From Nonlabens xylanidelens (GTDB lineage: Bacteria > Bacteroidota > Bacteroidia > Flavobacteriales > Flavobacteriaceae): a stretch of DNA of 64,000 nt. The notes below the pieces were generated by a model. It saw only the letters and a list, made by a program, of their open reading frames with translations, searched no databases and was not told where the DNA came from. Location of the stretch: the NCBI RefSeq assembly GCF_002934445.1, contig NZ_PTJE01000001.1, positions 1-64,000 of the forward strand. Direction: 5' to 3'. Positions 52,360 to 59,358 of the stretch are shown one piece after another (position 1 is the first letter of the stretch; each line of letters opens with the position of its first letter). Position numbers and translations under genes: made by a program.

Positions 52360-53595
52360 TTATAAGATGAAACCTACGCCCGCTGTGTTATTAGTTTTTT
52401 CATCTATAATTATAAATCTACCTAGGTTTTTATCTGTTGCATAAGAGGTTCCTATAATCTCCTTACTAGTTTTTACCGTGACTGTACCTATATCGTTTAT
52501 TGCTAAAGTATCGGTTTCATTATGGTGATTCTTCATTAATTTTCCCCCACTTATCTTTAATTTACATCGTACTCTAGAAGTACCTTGTTGTAGAAGGTAG
52601 GTAGATCTTTCTGATAGAGCAGTATGATCCATCCAGCACAATTGTGCTTCTATGTTTTTTTGCTTTACATATTTATCACTTCCTACTATTAAGAAATCAC
52701 CTCTAGTTACATTAATATCATTTTCTAATTCTACTATCACAGCCGACTCTTCTCTAGCTGTTTGAAAAGATTTTCCTGCTAGATAAATACTTTTTATTGT
52801 TGATTTCTGACTGGACGCGACTACTTCTACTGCATCACCTACAGAAAGGTCTCCACCTCGCACTGTAGCGGCATAACCTCTAAAATCATGGTACTGTTCT
52901 GTTTTAGGCCTGATAACGTTTTGAATATTTAAAGAAACTGTATTAAAGGTATTATTAACTTCTATACTTTCTAATATATTTAAAACAGACTGCTGTGTAT
53001 ACCAGGAGGTATTTAATGAAGGCTCTATAATATTATCTCCCTTAAGTGCAGATATAGGAACAAAATGTATCGTTCTATTTGCATCAGGGTATTCTATTGC
53101 AAGTTCTTCAATGGTTTTCTTTATATCTAGGAATATTTCTTCACTATAATCAACTAGATCCATTTTATTTACCGCAACAATAATATGATTAGTAAGTAAC
53201 AAATGATTGATTAAAAAGTGTCTTTCTGTTTGTGGCAACTTTCCTTTTCTAGCGTCTATTAATATGATGGCAACATCACTATTACTAGCTCCTGTAATCA
53301 TATTTCTAGTGTACTCTTCATGTCCAGGAGTATCTGCAATAATGTAACTACGCAAATTTGTAGAAAAATAAATATGCGCTACATCTATAGTAATACCTTG
53401 TTCTCTTTCGGCTATTAAACCATCTGTTGCCAGAGAAAAGTCCAAGTAATCATAACCTTTATTTCTACTACTGGTCTCTATCGCTTTTAATTTATCTTCT
53501 TCTAGGGATTTAGTTTCATACAGCAGTCTACCTATTAAAGTACTTTTACCATCATCGACACTTCCTGCTGTTGCTATTTTAAGCACATTCTTCAT
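52360..53595 (-). CDS. cysN: sulfate adenylyltransferase large subunit (GTPase)
   Basis: This 411-aa EF-Tu-like GTPase drives APS synthesis with CysD. P-loop TAGSVDDGKST (9-19), switch/DxxG ADTPGHEEYTRNMI, NKMD and the beta-barrel domains 2 and 3 are visible. Unlike NodQ it has no C-terminal APS kinase domain. It starts 11 nt after cysD ends. No CysC gene is seen in the window, so APS phosphorylation would depend on another locus. Confidence 0.96.
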   Translation of the reverse strand: MKNVLKIATAGSVDDGKSTLIGRLLYETKSLEEDKLKAIETSSRNKGYDYLDFSLATDGLIAEREQGITIDVAHIYFSTNLRSYIIADTPGHEEYTRNMITGASNSDVAIILIDARKGKLPQTERHFLINHLLLTNHIIVAVNKMDLVDYSEEIFLDIKKTIEELAIEYPDANRTIHFVPISALKGDNIIEPSLNTSWYTQQSVLNILESIEVNNTFNTVSLNIQNVIRPKTEQYHDFRGYAATVRGGDLSVGDAVEVVASSQKSTIKSIYLAGKSFQTAREESAVIVELENDINVTRGDFLIVGSDKYVKQKNIEAQLCWMDHTALSERSTYLLQQGTSRVRCKLKISGGKLMKNHHNETDTLAINDIGTVTVKTSKEIIGTSYATDKNLGRFIIIDEKTNNTAGVGFIL

Positions 53596-53606
53596 AATTC
53601 TTTCTT

Positions 53607-54551
53607 TTAAAAATAGCCTTGTTGCTTGCGTTTTTCCATCGCACCTTCACTACGTTTATCATCTATTCTTGCGCCACGTTCTGAAATTGTACTATCTGTA
53701 ATTTCATTAATAACCGCATCAATTTCTGTCGCATGACTGAATACCGCTGCGGTACAACTCATGTCTCCTACCGTTCTAAATCGCACCCAACTTTTTTGAG
53801 TCACCTCATCTTCATCTTTATAAACATGTGGAGACACGGACCAGATCATACTATCTCTAATAAAAACCTCGCGTTCATGAGCAAAATAAATACTAGGAAT
53901 TCCTATTTTTTCAGATCTTATGTAATTCCACACATCTAGTTCTGTCCAGTTAGATAATGGAAATGCGCGTACATTCTGTCCATGATCTATGGTGCCATTA
54001 AGTAATTCAAAAACTTCTGGCCTTTGATTTTTCTCGTCCCATTCACCAAATTCATTGCGTACAGAAAACACACGCTCTTTTGCTCTTGCTTTTTCTTCAT
54101 CTCTACGAGCACCACCTATACATACATCAAACCCATGTTTTTCAATCGCATTAAGTAAAGTAGCCGTTTGTAATAAATTCCTACTGGCATAACGTCCTGA
54201 TTCTTCTTTTGAAATACCTGCATCTATATCATCTTGTACGTGAGCAACAATTAATTTCAGGCCTAGTTTTTCTACCAACTCATCTCTAAAAGAAATGGTC
54301 TCAGGGAAATTATGACCAGTATCAATATGCAATAACGGAAAAGGAATAGGCGCCGGATAAAAAGCTTTATGAGCAAGATGTACTAATGTGATACTATCCT
54401 TACCTCCAGAGAATAATAAAACTGGCTTTTCAAACTGACCAACTACTTCTCTTATGATATAGATAGCTTCTGACTCTAAAATATTAGGTTCTAGAAGCTT
54501 GTTAATTGTGGATTCCACATTCTCTATTTTCGATAACTTTTGTGGGGTCAT
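53607..54551 (-). CDS. cysD: sulfate adenylyltransferase small subunit
   Basis: This 314-aa N-type ATP pyrophosphatase has the PP-loop SGGKDS (48-53), FYPAPIPFPLLHIDTGHNFPE, AFPLSNWTELDVWNYI and the C-terminal RFRTVGDMSCTAAV and ERGARIDDKRSEGAMEKRKQQGYF region (its last 20 residues are typical). It makes APS from ATP and sulfate with CysN. Its ATG lies 50 bases inside cysH, an unusually long overlap; no later ATG precedes the conserved ESEAIYIIREV segment, so the overlap seems real. Confidence 0.96.
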   Translation of the reverse strand: MTPQKLSKIENVESTINKLLEPNILESEAIYIIREVVGQFEKPVLLFSGGKDSITLVHLAHKAFYPAPIPFPLLHIDTGHNFPETISFRDELVEKLGLKLIVAHVQDDIDAGISKEESGRYASRNLLQTATLLNAIEKHGFDVCIGGARRDEEKARAKERVFSVRNEFGEWDEKNQRPEVFELLNGTIDHGQNVRAFPLSNWTELDVWNYIRSEKIGIPSIYFAHEREVFIRDSMIWSVSPHVYKDEDEVTQKSWVRFRTVGDMSCTAAVFSHATEIDAVINEITDSTISERGARIDDKRSEGAMEKRKQQGYF

Positions 54552-55128
54552 AATATTTGAATTCGTTTTTTAAATTATTTTGTTCTAGGTATTCGTCCAG
54601 TTGGTTATCATCATAATCATAAAAAGGAGATACCTTAAGAACGTCATTTGCACCATAAGAAAGCACATCTATAGAATCTCTAAATGCAGTCTGTCCTTTT
54701 CTCAGATTTGTAAACCACACGTCAGGACTCCATTCCTTCATAGCACGTTTAAAAGGTTCTAACTTTACTTGTTCACTAAAAAGAGCATGAGACGGATTAT
54801 CCAATTCAGGAATACCCATAATTACATTTCTATATGCTACAGATTGCTTAGGTACATATATTTTGAGATTTAAATCAAGTAACTCTCTTACATACTCTAC
54901 ATGCTTATAAGTCTGAATGGTATTATAACCTGTATCGCACCAAATGACTGGTATATCTTTTTTTACTTGTGTTATCAAATGAAGAATAGCCACTTCATAG
55001 GGTCTGAAATTAGTTGTTATAATAGGGTTCACCGCTTCTTCTAGTACCTGGCTAACTCTATACAAAGGCTGCTCATTTTTGAGAGCCTCATTATACTTTT
55101 GTACGGACTGTTTGTTTATTTTTTTCAT
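54502..55128 (-). CDS. cysH: phosphoadenylyl-sulfate/adenylyl-sulfate reductase
   Basis: This 208-aa reductase keeps the PP-loop fold and the C-terminal catalytic ECGIH (as RECGIHN at the very end). The paired CC and CxxC that ligate the [4Fe-4S] cluster of APS reductases are absent, so it looks like the PAPS-type. I use ATG 55128 (MKKINKQSVQ); ATG 55164 is possible. Start overlaps DUF2061 by 38 bases and the end overlaps cysD by 50. Confidence 0.92.
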   Translation of the reverse strand: MKKINKQSVQKYNEALKNEQPLYRVSQVLEEAVNPIITTNFRPYEVAILHLITQVKKDIPVIWCDTGYNTIQTYKHVEYVRELLDLNLKIYVPKQSVAYRNVIMGIPELDNPSHALFSEQVKLEPFKRAMKEWSPDVWFTNLRKGQTAFRDSIDVLSYGANDVLKVSPFYDYDDNQLDEYLEQNNLKNEFKYYDPTKVIENRECGIHN

Positions 55129-55378
55129 TATTTGGATTTGTGATTTTATCCCATAGACGTTCATGAATAAAGTATAAAACCATTTTACTAAAAACCTCTA
55201 TACTTCCTATAGTAAGTGCTACATCTATTTTGGAAGTAAGTAACCACGATATCATTATGGTATCTAATGTACCTATGACACGCCAGCTTATTGTTTTCCA
55301 TAATGCAATTTTCCAGTTGGGATCACTAGATTTTTCATTATCAAAAAATTCAGGTTTATAAATTCTATCTAAAATCAA
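55091..55378 (-). CDS. DUF2061 membrane protein, first gene of the cys operon
   Basis: This 95-aa protein carries the DUF2061 pattern: WKIALWKTISWRVIGTLDTI, SWLLTS and SIEVFSKMVLYFIHERLWDKI, with two membrane helices. Family members are frequently next to sulfate-assimilation genes but lack a defined role. The start appears to be TTG 55378; no ATG or GTG precedes the conserved part. A -7 TAATTTTG (55399-55406) and the palindrome ACCCTATAGGGT precede it. Confidence 0.82.
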   Translation of the reverse strand: MILDRIYKPEFFDNEKSSDPNWKIALWKTISWRVIGTLDTIMISWLLTSKIDVALTIGSIEVFSKMVLYFIHERLWDKITNPNNEKNKQTVRTKV

Positions 55379-55398
55379 AGGAACTTCTATTTAAAATG

Positions 55399-55433
55399 CA
55401 AAATTAAAGAATAAAAGATTTACCCTATAGGGT
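55399..55433 (-). promoter_or_regulatory. cys operon -7 element with palindromic operator
   Basis: TAATTTTG (55399-55406, minus strand) is the -7; the perfect palindrome ACCCTATAGGGT (55422-55433) lies where the -33 element should be. A similar CCTTATAGG (55694-55702) overlaps the -33 region of the small-RNA promoter. A role as binding site for the adjacent Rrf2 regulator is inferred. Confidence 0.6.
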
Positions 55434-55518
55434 TCGTAGAGTAATTATTCAAATAAATATTCTAAGGTGTTTATTTAAATCGTAAAGTCGGTTTAGAAAA
55501 TGAGAAATTGGTAGAAAC

Positions 55519-55542
55519 AAAAAATCCATCTAAGTAGATGGA
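55519..55542 (-). terminator. terminator of the candidate small RNA
   Basis: On the minus strand TCCATCT, ACTT loop, AGATGGA, then T6 (55519-55524). A 7-bp stem, modest but followed directly by the T-run. Confidence 0.7.
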
Positions 55543-55657
55543 GAGTGATTGTTTTTGAACGGCCAGCCGCGAGCAGTTATAATAAGAAAACAGCCCATCT
55601 TAATATCGTAAGCTACTCGCGTTGTGTGACCTATCCAAAACTATTGTTAAAACTTAA
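55519..55657 (-). ncRNA. candidate small RNA or structured leader between rrf2 and the cys operon
   Basis: A promoter (55663-55692) and a terminator (55519-55542) delimit a transcript of about 130 nt. Its core is a long stem: CGCGAGTAG pairs with CTGCTCGCG (9 bp), extended across an internal loop by GGTCA/TGGCC, enclosing a loop of about 35 nt that contains a TAAGA/TCTTA mini-hairpin. A 5' hairpin GTTAA/TTAAC precedes. Being complete with its own promoter and terminator, it looks like a stand-alone RNA, although a cys leader cannot be excluded. I do not recognise a known family: it lacks the S-box core and the 4.5S RNA motifs. Confidence 0.6.
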
Positions 55658-55662
55658 CAGTG

Positions 55663-55692
55663 CAAATATATAACAATTTTTAAACCCTACAA
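55663..55692 (-). promoter_or_regulatory. promoter of the candidate small RNA
   Basis: On the minus strand TTG (55690-55692), 19 nt, TATATTTG (55663-55670), the same -7 sequence as the rRNA promoter. CCTTATAGG (55694-55702) abuts the -33 box. Confidence 0.72.
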
Positions 55693-55792
55693 GCCTTATA
55701 GGATAATATCGTATTAATATTTTGCTAATTAAATTTTGAGGATATGATAATCCTATCACACAAAACTGATTATTTTAATGATTACAGCCTAT

Positions 55793-56200
55793 CTAGATCA
55801 AATCTTTAAGCGTTTGATTTTCTAAAATTGCAAGCGTATTATCTCTTACCTGAATCATTAACTTATTAACAGCACAAGCATCTTCATCCACACAGTCTTC
55901 ACACTTTTCATAGAAATTAAGACTGACACAAGGCAACATAGCAATAGGACCTTCTAAAATGCGATGCACTGTGGACATTCTAATTTTCTCAGGTAATTGC
56001 ATTAGATAATAACCACCACCTTTTCCCTTGCGACTACCTAGAATACTGTTCTTACGTAGTTCTAAAAGAATAGCTTCAAGAAATTTGTGTGGAATTTTTT
56101 CTGACTCTGCAATAGTAGCAATAGAAGTAGGCACCTGATCTTCTTGTCTAGCAAGATAAGTGAGTGCTTTTATACCGTATTTTGTTTTTCTAGATAGCAT
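55793..56200 (-). CDS. Rrf2-family transcriptional regulator with Cys cluster
   Basis: This 135-aa winged-helix regulator begins MLSRKTKYGIKALTYLAR (ATG 56200; the -7 element TAAATTTG at 56204-56211 makes longer starts unlikely and predicts a leaderless mRNA). The recognition helix lies in SIATIAESEKIPHKFLEAIL, and GRKGKGGGYYL-like RKGKGGGYYLMQLP follows. Four cysteines (LPCVSLNFYEKCEDCVDEDAC) could ligate an iron-sulfur cluster as in IscR/NsrR, unlike CymR. Its location beside the cys operon and the shared CCTATAGG-like palindrome suggest control of sulfur assimilation. Confidence 0.92.
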   Translation of the reverse strand: MLSRKTKYGIKALTYLARQEDQVPTSIATIAESEKIPHKFLEAILLELRKNSILGSRKGKGGGYYLMQLPEKIRMSTVHRILEGPIAMLPCVSLNFYEKCEDCVDEDACAVNKLMIQVRDNTLAILENQTLKDLI

Positions 56201-56203
56201 TCT

Positions 56204-56211
56204 CAAATTTA
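56204..56211 (-). promoter_or_regulatory. -7 element of the rrf2 gene
   Basis: TAAATTTG matches TAnnTTTG and ends 3 nt before the ATG; no TTG is clearly placed at -33. Confidence 0.5.
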
Positions 56212-56260
56212 ATACATTCTTAGATTCTACGTTAACAGATAGAAACGTTTCTTTTATCAA

Positions 56261-56984
56261 AACCGATCTACATTAATACAATAGTATTATCTAATCATCT
56301 CACAACTACATATAGTAGTTCTAACCAGTAATTATATAGTAAGAGGTATTAGATTTTCATTCATCATCATGAAACAAGTAATTAAATCAATATAAAATTC
56401 TTTGAAACAATAGATTACACAAGCTCTAACTGTTTCATAGCCATAATACTTATAGCTCTTATCTTAAATAAAAGATCAAGAATAAGATAAACTCATAGCT
56501 ATTAACTACCGGTAGATTGTTGCTAATTAAACTAAAACAGCTCAAAAAAGACAAGCAATAAAACGAATAAAAAGAACAAAAGTTAAAGTAACACACTCAA
56601 ATCAATTAAAATTAATCGATAAACGGCATGAATGATTATTGATCATATGACTAGTTACTCATGTAAAAACAGATGTAATAAATTAGTGTATTGTATATTT
56701 TTTCCTACAAATTAAATTTTATAAATTATTGAAAAACCACTGATTCTTAAAACATTGTTTTAGTTAATGACTTAATTAGAACTGAAAATAAAACAAATTA
56801 TATATTTTTTTTCTTACAAGAAAAAAATCACCAATACTCCTGTAAACAACTGAATATAAATAATTTCCAAAACATCATGTTATCGAAAATACCGATCTAC
56901 TTAACCTAAACACCAATCTTAACCCTTAACTTTGAATGAGTTTTACTTCAAACATAGAACTGCAAAAACCACGAATTTCACTTT
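56261..56984. other. long AT-rich intergenic region, no gene
   Basis: 724 nt without a credible ORF on either strand. A -7 element TAACTTTG at 56927-56934 probably serves the GAF kinase (leader about 45 nt). I see no terminator, repeat or structured RNA in the remainder; its length is unusual for this window. Confidence 0.6.
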
Positions 56985-58190
56985 ATGATTGCAGCACCCT
57001 TGCCACTTAATGAAAAAGCTAGAATGAAGGCATTAGAAAGCCTTAACATTTTAGACTCTTTGCCAGAACAGCAATATGATAATATTACTGAACTTGCGTC
57101 CTATATATGTGGCACTCGTAATGCGGTAATTTCTTTAGTAGACGAGAACAGACAGTGGTTTAAATCTAATCTAGGTATGGCAGTTTGTGAGACGCCACGA
57201 GAGGTTAGTTTTTGTGCACACGCTATTCATAATCCTAGTGAGTTGATGGAAATCCCTAATGCTCTAGAAGACCCTAGATTTAAAAATAATCCACTTGTGC
57301 ATGATAAGGATAATCCTGTAATATTTTATGCAGGTGTACCTATACTAGACCAGACAGGATTTGCGTTAGGAACTCTTTGTGTACTAGATAACAAGCCTAA
57401 AAAACTGAGTGATAAACAAAGAAAAGGCTTACTTAACCTAGCTCAACAGGTTCAAGAGCTCTTAAAACTACACGTACTCAATACAGAGCTTAAAGTGTCT
57501 AGATCCCATTTAAAAAAACACAATGATCTTTTAAAAGATTTTGCAGGTACCGTATCACATGATATGAAAATGCCACTGGCAAATCTTATTGTGACTTCTG
57601 ATATTTTAAATAAAAAATACTCGAGTATTTTAGATGATTCAGGTAGAGAATACCTTAGTTATCTCAAAAAATCTTCTTTATCACTAAGCGATTATATTAC
57701 AAATATTCTTGCTCATTACGAGAGCTCTTCTTATAATGTAGATGACCGTAAAAGCTTTGATGTTAATGATCTACTTGAGAACATTATAGAGCTTATCAAT
57801 ATAAAGCACCATTGCGATATTCACCTGCCAGAATTCAATCATACCATTCACTGCAATCGTGTGGCTCTTGAACAAATATTCCTGAATTTAATAGGTAATA
57901 GCATTAAGTATAACGACAAAGAAGAAACCGTTATAGATTTAAGCATCACTCTAGATGATAGTCATTATATTTTTAAAATTAAGGATAATGGTCGTGGCAT
58001 ACCTGAGGATAAATTAGAAACCATTTTTGATTTATTTTCTACTGTAGGAGAATATGATCGTGAGGGACAGAAAGGACATGGAATAGGGCTCTCCACTGTA
58101 AAGCAGCTCGTAGAAAAATTAGGAGGAGAAATTTCAGTAGACTCCGTATTAGGTAAAAACACCACCTTTACATTTAGTATTGCTCAATAA
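56985..58190 (+). CDS. GAF-domain sensor histidine kinase, soluble
   Basis: This 401-aa protein has no membrane segment or signal peptide. It carries a GAF domain (about 25-165; ISLVDENRQWFKSNLGM, SFCAHAIHNP, FYAGVPILDQTGFALGTLCVLD), a HisKA box with His192 in TVSHDMKMPLANL, and an ATPase domain (NSIKYNDKEE N box, DNGRGIPEDKLE G1, GHGIGLSTVKQLVEKLGG G2). The GAF pattern with CxH (SFCAHA) is common in cytoplasmic kinases of this type. No response regulator is adjacent, so the partner is an orphan elsewhere. Confidence 0.93.
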   Translation: MIAAPLPLNEKARMKALESLNILDSLPEQQYDNITELASYICGTRNAVISLVDENRQWFKSNLGMAVCETPREVSFCAHAIHNPSELMEIPNALEDPRFKNNPLVHDKDNPVIFYAGVPILDQTGFALGTLCVLDNKPKKLSDKQRKGLLNLAQQVQELLKLHVLNTELKVSRSHLKKHNDLLKDFAGTVSHDMKMPLANLIVTSDILNKKYSSILDDSGREYLSYLKKSSLSLSDYITNILAHYESSSYNVDDRKSFDVNDLLENIIELINIKHHCDIHLPEFNHTIHCNRVALEQIFLNLIGNSIKYNDKEETVIDLSITLDDSHYIFKIKDNGRGIPEDKLETIFDLFSTVGEYDREGQKGHGIGLSTVKQLVEKLGGEISVDSVLGKNTTFTFSIAQ

Positions 58191-58195
58191 ATTAA

Positions 58196-58233
58196 GATAC
58201 ATGTTCCGCTTTCGCGAAAGCGGAACATGTATC
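58196..58233. repeat. dispersed palindrome, copy 16, extended to a perfect 38 bp
   Basis: The core at 58207-58222 lies in a perfect 38-bp palindrome with arms GATACATGTTC/GAACATGTATC, between the converging GAF kinase and homoserine dehydrogenase genes; it replaces any ordinary terminator there. Confidence 0.96.
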
Positions 58234-58251
58234 CAATAAAATCATAAGTAC

Positions 58252-59337
58252 TTATCCAGCCACTAAAACCTCTTTACACGTTTTACTCACCTTTATAATA
58301 TCTGACAGTAAACCTCTAGCTGTTACTTCTCTACCAGCACCAGCACCTTTTATCACCAGCGGATGTGACGCATAGCTTTCTGAATAAATTTCAAAGAAGC
58401 CATCACTACCTTTTAACTGCCCAGCTGGACTACTTTTAGGTACAGCTTTAAGCGATACTTTAAGTACTCCATTAACCACATCTAACTCGCCTAGATGTCG
58501 CAATACTTGATCGCTAGCGAGGGCATCTTTCTTCTCCTGCAACACCTCATCTAATAAAGTTACTTGGTCTAGAAACTGATTAAGTGACGCTGTTCTCAAA
58601 GAAGGAATAACTAAATTATCGATTTCTATATCGTCAAATTCTAGTTTTAATCCTGCTTCTCGAGCAAGTACTAATAGTTTTCTAGCCACATCATTACCTG
58701 ATAGATCTTCTCTAGGGTCGGGCTCTGTATAACCATCTTTTAATGCATCGATTACTATTTCAGAAAACGGCTTGTTTTCTTCACTGAAACGGTTAAAAAT
58801 GTAACTTAATGATCCTGAAAAAACACCATTAATAGCAAACAATTGTTCACCGCTATTATAGAGATCTCTTACCGCATTAATGATAGGTAAACCTGCTCCT
58901 ACATTAGTCTCGTACTCAAACTGCAATCCTTTATTTTTAAGAGCAGTGCGTATGACATCATAAAAGGACTGCGATAAGGTGTTTGCAATTTTATTTGCTG
59001 TTATAATATTAAAATTATGATCTAATAATTCAGGATAATGCTGAGACAGCTCTTTACTTGCCGTGGCATCTATTGCTATTTTAGTAACGTCATAAAGGTT
59101 TGCAACTTTATAAAAACTATCACTTTCTCTAACTATAGAGATAGAGCTGAAATCTTCTTTCCATTTTTGTGTCATCCCATTTGGGTCAATTAGTACTCTC
59201 TTTGAATTTGCAAGACCTATAATTTTAAGGTCTAAATTATGTTTGTTTTTAAAAAAGGAATGTGATTGCAGTACTTGATTAATCAACGTACTGCCTACAT
59301 TCCCTATTCCGAATATATATAAATGTATTTGTTTCAT
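58252..59337 (-). CDS. hom: homoserine dehydrogenase
   Basis: This 361-aa oxidoreductase reduces aspartate semialdehyde to homoserine. The NAD(P) motif IFGIGNVGSTLINQVL is at the N-terminus, and the catalytic region GVFSGSLSYIFNRFSEENKP with DGYTEPDPREDLSGNDVARK is characteristic. There is no aspartokinase or ACT domain, so it is the C-terminal (monofunctional) form. The arrangement metY-metX-hom in one operon provides homoserine and its acylation for sulfhydrylation. Confidence 0.95.
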   Translation of the reverse strand: MKQIHLYIFGIGNVGSTLINQVLQSHSFFKNKHNLDLKIIGLANSKRVLIDPNGMTQKWKEDFSSISIVRESDSFYKVANLYDVTKIAIDATASKELSQHYPELLDHNFNIITANKIANTLSQSFYDVIRTALKNKGLQFEYETNVGAGLPIINAVRDLYNSGEQLFAINGVFSGSLSYIFNRFSEENKPFSEIVIDALKDGYTEPDPREDLSGNDVARKLLVLAREAGLKLEFDDIEIDNLVIPSLRTASLNQFLDQVTLLDEVLQEKKDALASDQVLRHLGELDVVNGVLKVSLKAVPKSSPAGQLKGSDGFFEIYSESYASHPLVIKGAGAGREVTARGLLSDIIKVSKTCKEVLVAG

Positions 59338-59358
59338 TTGTGAGTTTTGGATAGATCA

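Noticed and set aside
55519-55657. Identity of the candidate RNA as SAM-I riboswitch, 4.5S (SRP) or 6S RNA.
   Set aside because: It lacks the S-box core that is present at 61788-61909, lacks the GGAA-type SRP apical motifs, and is shorter than 6S RNA with no large central bubble.
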